Source: an uncultured Bacteroidales bacterium (GTDB taxonomy: Bacteria > Bacteroidota > Bacteroidia > Bacteroidales > WCHB1-69). From it: 39,753 nt of DNA. The stretch is from contig ONAB01000027.1 of assembly GCA_900315705.1 (NCBI GenBank), forward strand, positions 571-40,323. Direction: 5' to 3'. The position numbers and the translations under genes were made by a program. Below are positions 17,159 through 25,517 of this stretch, piece after piece. The notes below the pieces were generated by a model. It was not told where the DNA came from. It ran no database searches and saw only the letters and a list, made by a program, of their open reading frames with translations. How positions within the stretch are numbered: position 1 is the first letter of the stretch; each line of letters begins with the position of its first letter.

Positions 17159-18016
17159 TCAGAGATTAAACAGATAATGGGCGGAGACTGCGTTGGAAAA
17201 ACTGATGCTGTAGTGCCATTCCGATTGGATGCTGATGAGCAGTCGGTGCCACGGCACACAGATGCCGATGCCGATATGTCGCAGAGAGCAATTGCCATTT
17301 AGAATCAGATACTTGGAGGGCCGGTAACACAATCCGACTCCTGCGTCGAAGCCTCCGGGTAGTTCTTTCCTCGCCTGCAGGAAGAACAGCAGTTTCTCGT
17401 CTCGCCGATGCAGTATGTCTAGCGAGAAGCCCATAGGGATAACCTCTTGTCCTGTAATGCCGTAGCGCATACGGATAGGGTTGAACAGGCCGACGGCTAC
17501 TCCCCATTGCGGGGAGATCTGGCAGTAGGCCGATACGTCAACGGTAAAGGAGTGCCTGCTGCGATAATGCTCGGCGTGTCGGGCTATATAGGTGCCTGTC
17601 AAGGATATGGAGAGCCGCTGCCCGAAGCGTCGGCCGTATCCGGCGTCCACCCGCACCTCTCCGAAACGGGCGTAGCCGTCGTGCGATGTCCTGAGATGAA
17701 TCACGTTCCCGTCGTGTAGCAGATGGAGTTCCAGCGATTTGTACATCAGTTCAGCGACACAGAAGTCGTTGCGGAACATAAATCCAACCGCGCTTTCTTC
17801 GGTGAAGGGTGCGTATGCGGGGATGTCGTGAGTGCGATGACAGAAATGATATTGAGAAAGGGTTGTCTGTGACTGCGCCACTCCAATGGTCTGGCTTATG
17901 TATAATATATACAATATTAATTTAATGTTAACACATAGGTCGAGGTGTAGGCGGCGTTTCACGGTCTCGCCACTTGTCCGAATAGTCGTATATATGCCTT
18001 TTCTTTGCGTTTTCAT
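17159..18016 (-). CDS. Predicted outer-membrane beta-barrel-like protein, unknown function
   Basis: 285 residues. A long basic N-terminus (M-K-T-Q-R-K-G-I-Y ...) precedes a hydrophobic stretch, I-K-L-I-L-Y-I-L-Y-I-S, ending near G-V-A-Q-S-Q, so it is probably exported. The rest alternates polar and aromatic residues (A-G-Y-G-R-R-F-G-Q-R, L-F-F-L-Q-A-R-K-E-L), compatible with a small barrel, loosely like PorP/SprF-type proteins. I do not recognise a definite family. Only 13 bp separate it from the downstream HHH/barrel gene, so the two are probably cotranscribed and may act together. ATG 18014-18016 is chosen because a -7 element (18038-18045) sits just upstream. Confidence 0.65.
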   Translation of the reverse strand: MKTQRKGIYTTIRTSGETVKRRLHLDLCVNIKLILYILYISQTIGVAQSQTTLSQYHFCHRTHDIPAYAPFTEESAVGFMFRNDFCVAELMYKSLELHLLHDGNVIHLRTSHDGYARFGEVRVDAGYGRRFGQRLSISLTGTYIARHAEHYRSRHSFTVDVSAYCQISPQWGVAVGLFNPIRMRYGITGQEVIPMGFSLDILHRRDEKLLFFLQARKELPGGFDAGVGLCYRPSKYLILNGNCSLRHIGIGICVPWHRLLISIQSEWHYSISFSNAVSAHYLFNL

Positions 18017-18037
18017 AATGCATCCATAAAGATGCCG

Positions 18038-18045
18038 CAAAGATA
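18038..18045 (-). promoter_or_regulatory. -7 element for the barrel/HHH gene pair
   Basis: The minus-strand sequence TATCTTTG (plus strand CAAAGATA) lies 22 bp before the ATG. The region 18046-18120 beyond it is very AT-rich and holds no gene. Confidence 0.6.
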
Positions 18046-18140
18046 ATAAAAATATTGATATATTAAATCAATATTAATAAAAAAATAATTTATATTAAAT
18101 TATTTGATCTCAAACTACTATCCTCACTCCCTATACCCAA

Positions 18141-18182
18141 TTACTGCTCACTGCTCACTCTTCACTGCTCACTGAATCTACA
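18141..18182. repeat. Heptamer array D
   Basis: Six heptamers in phase, TTACTGC, TCACTGC, TCACTCT and similar, to 18182. The stop codon (18178-18180, minus strand) of the response regulator gene lies in the last unit. Bases 18103-18140 may hold decayed units. Confidence 0.75.
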
Positions 18183-18858
18183 TCACAAACTTGAATCCGA
18201 TTCCGTGAATGTTAAGGATTTGGATTTTGGGTTCGCTTTTGAAGTATTTGCGGAGTTTGGTGATATAGACGTCCATATTGCGGGCGTTGTAGAAGCTGTC
18301 GTCGCCCCAGATTTTCTTGAGGGCGTAGCCGCGTTCGAGGATGTCATTCTTTTTGTCCACGAGCATTTCGAGCAGTTGTGTCTCACGAGTGGAGATGCGT
18401 TTCTCCTCGCCTTGGATGGTGAGGGTCTGCCGTTTCTTGTCGAAGGTGATGCTGCCGAGCTCTATGATGTCGTTGCCGGTCTCCTGGGCGGCGGTGCGGC
18501 GCAGGAGGGCCTGGATGCGGGCCTGCAGCTCCTCAATGGAGAAGGGCTTGGTGATGTAGTCGTCACCACCGATGGTGAACCCCTTGATAAGGTCTTCCTG
18601 CAGGTTCTTGGCGGTCAGGAAAATGATGGGGATTTTCTTGTCCAGTTTGCGAATCTCCTGTGTCAGCGTGAAGCCGTCCATCAAGGGCATCATCACGTCC
18701 ACGATGCAGATGTCGAACGTCTTGGTGCAGAACGCCTCGTAGGCGATCTCCCCGTTGGTGGCGTGGGTCACGTCGTACCCTTTGGAGGTGAGGTAGGTGG
18801 TGAGCACCTTGCCCAAATTGACGTCGTCTTCAGCGAATAAAATCTTGATAGGGTCCAT
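18178..18858 (-). CDS. OmpR-family response regulator (RprY-like), no kinase adjacent
   Basis: A 226-residue two-domain regulator. The receiver domain has the acidic pair D11/D12 (preceded by E10), phosphorylation site D54 in C-I-V-D-V-M-M-P, T82 and K104 in Y-I-T-K-P-F. The C-terminal winged helix (Trans_reg_C) runs from about 130, with R-E-T-Q-L-L-E-M-L and M-D-V-Y-I-T-K-L-R-K-Y-F as recognition-helix region and a C-terminal G-I-G-F-K-F. It resembles the RprY group of Bacteroides. No histidine kinase gene lies on either side, so its partner is elsewhere or it is an orphan. It has its own -7 element. Confidence 0.92.
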   Translation of the reverse strand: MDPIKILFAEDDVNLGKVLTTYLTSKGYDVTHATNGEIAYEAFCTKTFDICIVDVMMPLMDGFTLTQEIRKLDKKIPIIFLTAKNLQEDLIKGFTIGGDDYITKPFSIEELQARIQALLRRTAAQETGNDIIELGSITFDKKRQTLTIQGEEKRISTRETQLLEMLVDKKNDILERGYALKKIWGDDSFYNARNMDVYITKLRKYFKSEPKIQILNIHGIGFKFVM

Positions 18859-18926
18859 CTTCTTGCGTTTTAAAATGACAAATTGTATAACGTGGCTTTC
18901 GGGAAAATGTTATACCAAAAGTGTGG

Positions 18927-18934
18927 CAAAGATA
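18927..18934 (-). promoter_or_regulatory. -7 element for the OmpR-type regulator
   Basis: The minus-strand sequence TATCTTTG (plus strand CAAAGATA) lies 69 bp before the ATG, so the 5' leader is about 60 bases. Confidence 0.55.
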
Positions 18935-19003
18935 CATAAAAATAATAAAACCAGAAAAACAAAAATAATTTTTATTGAAATGATATCGTATTATTAAAAA
19001 TTA

Positions 19004-19011
19004 TATATTTG
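19004..19011 (+). promoter_or_regulatory. -7 element for the T9SS cargo gene
   Basis: TATATTTG fits TAnnTTTG, 75 bp before the start. The AT-rich divergent spacer (18859-19085) holds no gene. Confidence 0.5.
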
Positions 19012-19085
19012 CAGCGTTTTTGTGCGCGTGTTCTGATTTTAATATATTATTGTAACACAATTGTTTATAAAGTATATTAAAAGAA

Positions 19086-20642
19086 ATGATGATTATGAAA
19101 ATTTTTAATGAAAAGCAAATCAGAACACTTTTGGTGATTTTCACCCTCTTGGCGGTCCCCTGCCTCTTGTCGGCACAGGCCGTCCTTTATCAGGAAAATT
19201 TCGGCGTCCCGTCGGCCAACACGCTGATACAGAACTATAGTGGCTGGCAGGATACCTCCGTGCTCTACACGGGCGACGGCACCTGCGACGTGCGTGCCTC
19301 CTCCGCTTCCAGCGGCTATGGCGGCGCCTCCGGCGGTGGCAACGTGATGATCAACGACACCGTGAAGTGGTTCCAGATCTCCCGACTCAACACTGCCGCC
19401 GACACCAACCTCTCGCTCTACTGCGGACTGCGCAAGACGGCTTCCGAGAACGGCTCCAACCTGGTGGTGGAGGCCTCCGCCGACAGCCTTGTCTGGACCC
19501 GCCTCTATCTGGAAGACACCCTTCCCGCAGGCACCGGCACCTCCGGCTGGTACCGTGTCCGCTATCGTCAGGTGCCCTCCTGCCCCAATCTCCACCTCCG
19601 CTTCTCCAACCTCGCCCGCGTGGACTACCGTCTCGATGACCTGGCTCTGGTGGTGGGCGACGAGAATGTGCTGGAAACGGTGGCTACCCCCACCATCTCC
19701 CCCTCCGGCGGCACCTATTACGAACCCCAGACCGTCACGATTGCCACGACAACGGCAGGCGCCACCATCTACTATACGATGGACGGCTCCACCCCTTCGG
19801 CTGCCTCCTTGCCCTATCTTGGTCCGCTGACGGTCAACAATCCTGTCACGGTCAAGGCGATGGCTGTGAAAGCTGGGATGTACGACAGCGAGGTGGCTTC
19901 GGCCTCCTTCGTCGTCCTTGACACCAACTCGCTGGTGATCCTGCCGCTGGACCTTTCCGACAATAGCGGAAGTTCCCACTGGGACATCACCCAACTGCCG
20001 GGCTTCCGGGGCTATCATCTGGGCTCCTCCTATAGCGACGGCTCCGTGAAGTTCGAGACCGCACACGCCGGGCAGGCCGCGCTCGTAGCGCACCTCGACA
20101 GTGCCCCCGGCAAATTGGCCTTCGACCTGAAGGGCAAGAACGGAGGCTCTAACCCCGCTGCATACGAGGGCATTCAGATGGAGGTGGCCCAGTCGCCCGA
20201 CGGCCAACAATGGAGCACCGTCGCTTTGCTGACCGAAAGCGACATCTCCACGGACGGCTTCGCCCACTTCGACGGCTATGTGCTGGATCAGAGCACGCGT
20301 TATGTGCGTTGGAAACTGCTTGCCAGCACCAAGGGCAACACACAGCTGAACAATATCGCTATCGGCCGCTATTCAGGTGGAGGAGGTGATTCGACGGCGG
20401 TTATCTCTCATACGCCCCCCGTGGTTGGGCTGCACCCGAATCCCACCTTGGGATACATCGGGATCTATGCCGGACAAGTGCCGGTGGAGTCCCTTACCTT
20501 GCTGGATCTGAGCGGTCACGTCCTGCGCCATTGGACGGCCCCCTGTCAGGAGATTGATATATCGGACTTTCCTCGGGGCTTGTATATGTTGCGCGTGCAG
20601 ACTGCCCAAGGCGTGGTGGTAAAAAAGGTAGTGCGATACTAA
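19086..20642 (+). CDS. Secreted protein with chitobiase-like domain and T9SS C-terminal domain
   Basis: 518 residues. The signal peptide ends at L-L-S-A-Q. A segment near 200-275 (P-T-I-S-P-S-G-G-T-Y-Y ... I-Y-Y-T-M-D-G-S-T-P-S) is the chitobiase/beta-hexosaminidase C-terminal (CHB_HEX_C) Ig-like module. The region before it looks like a beta-sandwich binding module. The last ~75 residues (L-H-P-N-P-T ... I-D-I-S-D-F-P-R-G-L-Y-M-L-R-V) form a type A T9SS sorting domain ending in K-K-V-V-R-Y. Glycan binding or a surface role is probable, but no catalytic domain is recognised. An ATG at 19095 is an alternative start that gives a better signal peptide n-region. Confidence 0.88.
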   Translation: MMIMKIFNEKQIRTLLVIFTLLAVPCLLSAQAVLYQENFGVPSANTLIQNYSGWQDTSVLYTGDGTCDVRASSASSGYGGASGGGNVMINDTVKWFQISRLNTAADTNLSLYCGLRKTASENGSNLVVEASADSLVWTRLYLEDTLPAGTGTSGWYRVRYRQVPSCPNLHLRFSNLARVDYRLDDLALVVGDENVLETVATPTISPSGGTYYEPQTVTIATTTAGATIYYTMDGSTPSAASLPYLGPLTVNNPVTVKAMAVKAGMYDSEVASASFVVLDTNSLVILPLDLSDNSGSSHWDITQLPGFRGYHLGSSYSDGSVKFETAHAGQAALVAHLDSAPGKLAFDLKGKNGGSNPAAYEGIQMEVAQSPDGQQWSTVALLTESDISTDGFAHFDGYVLDQSTRYVRWKLLASTKGNTQLNNIAIGRYSGGGGDSTAVISHTPPVVGLHPNPTLGYIGIYAGQVPVESLTLLDLSGHVLRHWTAPCQEIDISDFPRGLYMLRVQTAQGVVVKKVVRY

Positions 20643-20728
20643 TCGGAGGGATTGGGGGTTGCCAGCACCACCCCAGGCAGGCCTTCCAATGTCTTCGGCG
20701 GAATGGCAGCCCCTAATCTCTTTTTTTG

Positions 20729-20736
20729 TATTTTTG
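20729..20736 (+). promoter_or_regulatory. -7 element for the MORN2 lipoprotein operon
   Basis: TATTTTTG fits TAnnTTTG, 20 bp before the ATG at 20756. Confidence 0.55.
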
Positions 20737-20755
20737 CGCGCTTTTAAACACGAAT

Positions 20756-21418
20756 ATGAGAAAGATTCTTTTGCTCTCGTGCGCCGTGCTTTTCCTGTGC
20801 GCATCCTGTACGAAAACCGAGAAGACCTACTATCCTGACGGTCACGTGCAATCTTCCATCCAATATCGTTTTGGAAAGGAAAATGGCAAGACCATATACT
20901 ACTATGATAACCCCAATACGGTGGAGATAGAGGTCGAGATGAAGAATGGCAAACGCCACGGAGAGTTCAACCGCTATTACCAGAATGGCTATCTTGACAC
21001 GCATTGCCAGTATGTGAATGATTCCATCGAGGGGGTGGAGACCAACTACACCGCCAATGGCGAGAAAGCCCAGGAGTTTACCTACGTGCGGGGCGTGAAA
21101 AACGGTCCCCACAAGGCCTATCATCTCAGCGGCGAGCTGAAAATAGAGGGCGGTTTCAAGGATGATAAATTCGACGGCGACTGGAAATACTACGATGACC
21201 GTGGCGTCCTGGTCGGCGAAGGCTCCTTCGACAGGGGCACTGGCGAGGTGGTCTTCTACGACAAACGCGGACTGCCCGAACGCAAGACCCGCTATGTGGA
21301 CAACAAGAAAGACGGAACGGAGGAGTACTACAACACTTCCGGCGATGTGTACAAGGAGATTGTCTTCAAGCAAGACAGGATTGTTTCCGAAAACACCGAT
21401 TCCACCAAGGTAAGATAG
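20756..21418 (+). CDS. MORN2-repeat lipoprotein
   Basis: 220 residues. The signal sequence ends in the lipobox-like C-A-S-C (C about 18). It is followed by seven or eight MORN_2-type repeats of about 22 residues: Y-Y-P-D-G-H-V, Y-Y-D-N-P-N-T-V, K-N-G-K-R-H-G-E-F, N-G-Y-L-D-T and so on. Such proteins are often auto-named YwqK family antitoxin, but here a lipoprotein signal and no toxin partner argue for a cell-envelope role. The ATG at 20756 replaces longer upstream starts because it opens the signal peptide. It is followed after 7 bp by the OstA-like gene, so they are probably cotranscribed. Confidence 0.88.
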   Translation: MRKILLLSCAVLFLCASCTKTEKTYYPDGHVQSSIQYRFGKENGKTIYYYDNPNTVEIEVEMKNGKRHGEFNRYYQNGYLDTHCQYVNDSIEGVETNYTANGEKAQEFTYVRGVKNGPHKAYHLSGELKIEGGFKDDKFDGDWKYYDDRGVLVGEGSFDRGTGEVVFYDKRGLPERKTRYVDNKKDGTEEYYNTSGDVYKEIVFKQDRIVSENTDSTKVR

Positions 21419-21425
21419 TGCTCTT

Positions 21426-22952
21426 ATGAAAAAAGTTGTGCTGCTGCTGACGCTCTCCCTCCTGGCCCTGCAAACGGTGTGGGCCCAGGACAACCGTAAA
21501 ATCAGGTATCGGGCCGATATGGGATTTTACGACGAGGAGTACATCCCAGGAGCACAGCGCCTCATCGGCAACGTGGCCTTTGCGCAGGACAACGTGCGCG
21601 GCTATTGCGACAGTGCCTATCTCTATGAACGCGAGAACTATATCATCGCTTTCGGCGACAAGGTGAGAATCCTGGTGGGCGACTCCGTGCGGCTGTATGG
21701 CCGCCGCGCCTACTATGACGGCGACGACAAGGTGGCCTCCATCGCTTCATCGGTCTGTTTGGAAAAAGGCAAGGCCTATCTGCTGACCGACAGTTTGATT
21801 TACAATACTCGCGACGAAGTGGGCTATTATCTTACGGGTGGCAAACTGGTGAACGACAAGGACACGATGACCAGCCGAGAGGGATGGTACTACACCAAGA
21901 CCGATGATGCCGTAGCCAAGGAGAATGTGCAGCTCTGGAATGAGACCTACAAGGTGGATTGTGAGGCGTTGAAGTATAATGCGGCAGTCAAGATTGCCTA
22001 CTTCATCTCCCGCACGCACCTCCACTCCGACGAACAGGATATCTACACCACCTCGGGATGGTATGATACGGAACAGGAAATTACCACTCTTTCGCAGGAC
22101 GTGCAGCTCTTTTCGGGCAGTCGCTCCGTGTTTGCCGACAGCGCCTACTACGAACGCTCCCGCTCCTTTGGCAGGGCCTGGAACCGCGCCACCCTTATCG
22201 ATACCGCCGATCGCTATGTGCTCAAGGGCGATTATGTGGAGTATTACCAGAAAGGCGGAGTCTCGATGGCCACCGACAGCAACCTGCTGATTCTCATTGA
22301 CGAGAACCGCGACTCGCTCTTCCTGCACTCCGACACGCTCAAACTCTATGTGGATGACGAGGAGGAGATGCAGTGGGCCAGCGCCTACAACAATGTCAAG
22401 TTCTACCGCAAGGATATGCAGGGCGCCTGCGACTCGATGGGTTTGGTGCGCGCCGACTCCACGCTGATGATGTACTACAACCCCGTGCTCTGGAGCGACG
22501 ACTACCAACTGACAGGCGACACCATTCGCTATGTGATGATTGACTCCTCCAATTCCACCATCGAACTCTGCAAGGCCGGATTCATTGTCGGCAGTCTGTT
22601 CGAGGAGACCGAATTCAACCAGATCAAAGGCATCAGCATCAAGGGCTTTGTGAAAGACAAGAAACTCTATCGGGTGGATATCGTCGGCAATGCCGAGTGT
22701 GTCTATTACCTCCAGGAGGAGGATAGTAGCCTGATAGGCATCAACACCTCCATCACCAGTGAGATGCGAGTCTTTCTCAAGGATAACAAGATAAAGCAAA
22801 TCCGCTTTTATGATGCCCCTGACGGGACGGTCTATCCTGACGAGAAGTTTGAGGACAAGGACCGCCGCCTGCAGGATTTCCGCTGGCTCTCCGCTTACCG
22901 GCCCCGCAGGTTTGAGGATATCTACGTTAATCCCATTCCCCGGGAGAAGTAG
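21426..22952 (+). CDS. OstA/LptA-like LPS-transport protein
   Basis: A 508-residue exported protein with signal peptide M-K-K-V-V-L-L-L-T-L-S-L-L-A-L-Q-T-V-W-A-Q. The rest consists of repeated OstA-fold strands, with units such as R-L-I-G-N-V-A-F-A-Q-D-N, G-Y-C-D-S-A-Y-L-Y, E-N-V-Q-L-W-N-E-T and Y-V-L-K-G-D-Y-V-E-Y, in which a state is named, its D-S-A or D-T pair follows and the next strand begins. This is the Bacteroidota OstA-like family (PF13100-type), thought to form a periplasmic bridge for lipopolysaccharide, related to LptA and the N-terminal domain of LptD. It is encoded directly after the MORN2 lipoprotein. Confidence 0.88.
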   Translation: MKKVVLLLTLSLLALQTVWAQDNRKIRYRADMGFYDEEYIPGAQRLIGNVAFAQDNVRGYCDSAYLYERENYIIAFGDKVRILVGDSVRLYGRRAYYDGDDKVASIASSVCLEKGKAYLLTDSLIYNTRDEVGYYLTGGKLVNDKDTMTSREGWYYTKTDDAVAKENVQLWNETYKVDCEALKYNAAVKIAYFISRTHLHSDEQDIYTTSGWYDTEQEITTLSQDVQLFSGSRSVFADSAYYERSRSFGRAWNRATLIDTADRYVLKGDYVEYYQKGGVSMATDSNLLILIDENRDSLFLHSDTLKLYVDDEEEMQWASAYNNVKFYRKDMQGACDSMGLVRADSTLMMYYNPVLWSDDYQLTGDTIRYVMIDSSNSTIELCKAGFIVGSLFEETEFNQIKGISIKGFVKDKKLYRVDIVGNAECVYYLQEEDSSLIGINTSITSEMRVFLKDNKIKQIRFYDAPDGTVYPDEKFEDKDRRLQDFRWLSAYRPRRFEDIYVNPIPREK

Positions 22953-22965
22953 GAGTCGCGATTCC

Positions 22966-25407
22966 TTACCTTATGATCGTCAACGTCCCGTTGTATTGGA
23001 CTGTTTTGACCTTCCCTTTGTAATAGAAGCTGAAATAATAGACCCCGTCGGGCAGGTGGCTGCCGTCGAAGGCCTGCGTGCCCGGCGTGATGACGCCGTC
23101 GCGAGAGAAGGTGTCGTAGTTATGCGCCTCATAAACCTTCTTGCCCCAGCGGTCGTAGATGAACAGGTCGTTGTGGCGGTACTCGTCCGGGTCCTCGGGG
23201 TTGATGTGCGTGTTCAGGTTCTGGATGGCGAACACGTCGTTGAGGCCGTCGCCGTTGGGTGTGATGACGTTGGGGAACACCAAGTCCTGCTCAACCACCA
23301 CTGTGTGGGTGATCTCGCTGTTGCAGCCTGCGGCAGTCTCAATGCTCATCGTCACGTCGTAGTCGCCCCACTGCGTGTAAGTGTGCGTGGGCGAGAAACT
23401 GCCGTCAGTGTTGCCGTCATCAAAATCCCAAGTGATGGTAGCTCCCGACGCCATCAGCGAGTCGGAGTAGTTGATGAAGTGCACCACGCCGCCGTTCTCT
23501 GACATCAACGACATCTCCGGGTCGGCAGCGAACTCCGCAATGGGCTGGAAATTGGCCTGTATGTAGTTGGGTATGATGATGGAGTCGGTGCATCCGTATG
23601 GGGATGTGACAATATAACGGAGCGTGAAGACGCCCGGCAGCGGGATTTCAAAGTCGGGATCGGGTAGGATGGAGGCGTAGGCAAGCTGTCCGTTGGCATC
23701 ATACAAGTACCACTCGTAGATGCACGAGTCGCAAACCTCGTGGTTGTCAATGTGCACCGAGAGCGGCACGCACCCCTGCCGCGGCTCCGCGTCGAAGTCA
23801 ATGAGCGGCTGCTCCACCGAGAAGACCTGCACCGTATCGCGGCCATAACATCGGAAAGCGCCGTTGGTGGAGGTGCCGATGACACTCACATAATAAGTGC
23901 CCTCCGCCAGGGCCAGTATGCTGGCGGTGGTGTCGCCCGTGTTCCAGAGAATGTCCACATCCGCCGGCACACTGTCCAACGACAGCTCGACCATATCGCC
24001 GAAACACAAGTAGATGTCCTCGCCCAGGTCGGGGTTCACACTCTCCACGATCTCGACATCCATCACCACGGCATCGTCAACGCCGTTGGGGTTGATGAAG
24101 ATGTGCTCCAGAGAATCGGAACTGGTGAAGTTGACGCCGTACCAAGTGAAGGGCAGGTCATAAGAGCAGATGGTCGTATCCTCGAAATGGCGCACCAGCA
24201 CCTGGATGGTGTCGGTGGCACCGCAGTTACTCAGCTTGAAGAAGGAGATGTCATCCAGCCCGAAATCGTTGCCGCCGGCATCGGTGTTCTGGTTGACGAT
24301 GGAGATGGTGGCCTGCGTGTTGTTGCCGCTGTTCCACACCACATAAAAATGGAGCCAGGTGTTGGTGGCCCCGTACGTGGCCGGGGCGGAGAAGACACTC
24401 CCGATTTGCTGGCCGTTGATGCTGAACTGCAACTGGGCCCACGGACTATTGGCCACAGTGGTGACCCAGGTGGTGAAGGCGTAGTCGGAGTTCGGCGAAA
24501 CGGGGATGGTCTGCGACCAGACGACCGTGCCGGGCGAGGTGGCCCCGTTGACAATCATATAGTTGCCGTGGCCGGTGGTGTGGTCGGTGCTTCCCTGGAA
24601 ATTGGTGTGGTAGGTGCTGGCATTGCTCCCCACATAGTAGGTGCCCTCACCCCACAGGTTGGTGTTCTGGGTGTAGCTGCTCGTGAATCCCGCACTGCCC
24701 TGCTCGAAGTCGCCGTTGCCGATGAGGTTGACGCCCGAGTCGTAGCCGGTCACAATCACGTACATCGACTGGCTGGGCGTGCAGACGGTCTGGCTGGCAG
24801 TGGTGGTGGAGAGGTTCGACGCCGGGGACCAGACATAGTAGTCAGCGCCCGTGGAAGAGAGCAGCACGCTCTCCCCTTGGTTCAGGATGGTGTCGCCCGA
24901 CGAGAAAATGGTGGGCGTCGGGTTGACGGTCAGGTGCAGCGTGATGATGCTGTCGCATCCCGCAGCGTTGGGTATCGTTCGCGTGAAGGTGAGCGAGGTG
25001 CCCCCGTTCAAGCTGTCGGGCGGCAAGTTGAAGCCGTACTCCGTGTAATAATCCCCTTGGCAGGCGTTGCCATACACCGACAAATAGGTCGGGTCGGTGG
25101 TCGTCAGGGTCATCACCACGAGGCTGTCGCTGCCGTCGGATGCCGTGAGAATCGCCGATTGGGTGCCCGCCTGGAGAAATACAACACCGTTCCAGATGTA
25201 GGGCAGCTGACTGTTGCAAATGCCCATCTGCACGTAGGTGGTGTCGGAACAAACGCGTAATACGTCAGTGGGGTAGTTGCGGGCAGAAGCCTTTCCGCTC
25301 ATAATCCCTGCAAATACCCCAATTAACAGGAGTGCCAAAATACCGACAACACCATTCCCGATAGATTGTGATTGCAACTTCGACTGTCCTCCGTATAAAT
25401 TATTCAT
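22966..25407 (-). CDS. Large secreted PKD-domain protein with gliding-type (CHU_C) C-terminal domain
   Basis: 813 residues. The signal region is G-N-G-V-V-G-I-L-A-L-L-L-I-G-V-F-A-G near 17-34. Repeated Ig-like segments contain C-D-S-I-I-T-L-H-L-T-V (about 150). A beta-sandwich binding module (N-G-D-F-E-Q-G ... G-L-D-D-I-S-F-F) occupies about 235-400. PKD-type domains occur near 590 and near 700 (W-D-F-D-D-G-N ... H-T-Y-T-Q-W-G-D-Y). The final ~95 residues (F-P-N-V-I-T-P-N-G-D-G-L-N-D-V-F) are the gliding-motility-associated/T9SS type B domain. This is a surface or secreted adhesin-like protein with unknown ligand. ATG 25405-25407 is chosen at the signal peptide. It is convergent with the OstA-like gene, 13 bp apart. 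Confidence 0.85.
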   Translation of the reverse strand: MNNLYGGQSKLQSQSIGNGVVGILALLLIGVFAGIMSGKASARNYPTDVLRVCSDTTYVQMGICNSQLPYIWNGVVFLQAGTQSAILTASDGSDSLVVMTLTTTDPTYLSVYGNACQGDYYTEYGFNLPPDSLNGGTSLTFTRTIPNAAGCDSIITLHLTVNPTPTIFSSGDTILNQGESVLLSSTGADYYVWSPASNLSTTTASQTVCTPSQSMYVIVTGYDSGVNLIGNGDFEQGSAGFTSSYTQNTNLWGEGTYYVGSNASTYHTNFQGSTDHTTGHGNYMIVNGATSPGTVVWSQTIPVSPNSDYAFTTWVTTVANSPWAQLQFSINGQQIGSVFSAPATYGATNTWLHFYVVWNSGNNTQATISIVNQNTDAGGNDFGLDDISFFKLSNCGATDTIQVLVRHFEDTTICSYDLPFTWYGVNFTSSDSLEHIFINPNGVDDAVVMDVEIVESVNPDLGEDIYLCFGDMVELSLDSVPADVDILWNTGDTTASILALAEGTYYVSVIGTSTNGAFRCYGRDTVQVFSVEQPLIDFDAEPRQGCVPLSVHIDNHEVCDSCIYEWYLYDANGQLAYASILPDPDFEIPLPGVFTLRYIVTSPYGCTDSIIIPNYIQANFQPIAEFAADPEMSLMSENGGVVHFINYSDSLMASGATITWDFDDGNTDGSFSPTHTYTQWGDYDVTMSIETAAGCNSEITHTVVVEQDLVFPNVITPNGDGLNDVFAIQNLNTHINPEDPDEYRHNDLFIYDRWGKKVYEAHNYDTFSRDGVITPGTQAFDGSHLPDGVYYFSFYYKGKVKTVQYNGTLTIIR

Positions 25408-25517
25408 ATAAATTTCTTTGAAGAAAGTGTAATTTGCAAAGAAACAAAAAAATTCGTTACAATCACATATCCAATAGGGTGTAAAAATGTTCCAATACAA
25501 CGATTGGAAAGTCGATA

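Noticed and set aside
20643-20728. Possible hairpin terminator after the T9SS cargo gene
   Set aside because: The G-run and C-run there do not form a clean stem, and the T-run belongs to the promoter of the next gene.
20756-21418. YwqK-type antitoxin of a toxin-antitoxin system
   Set aside because: The protein has a lipoprotein signal, no toxin gene is adjacent and the neighbour is an envelope gene.
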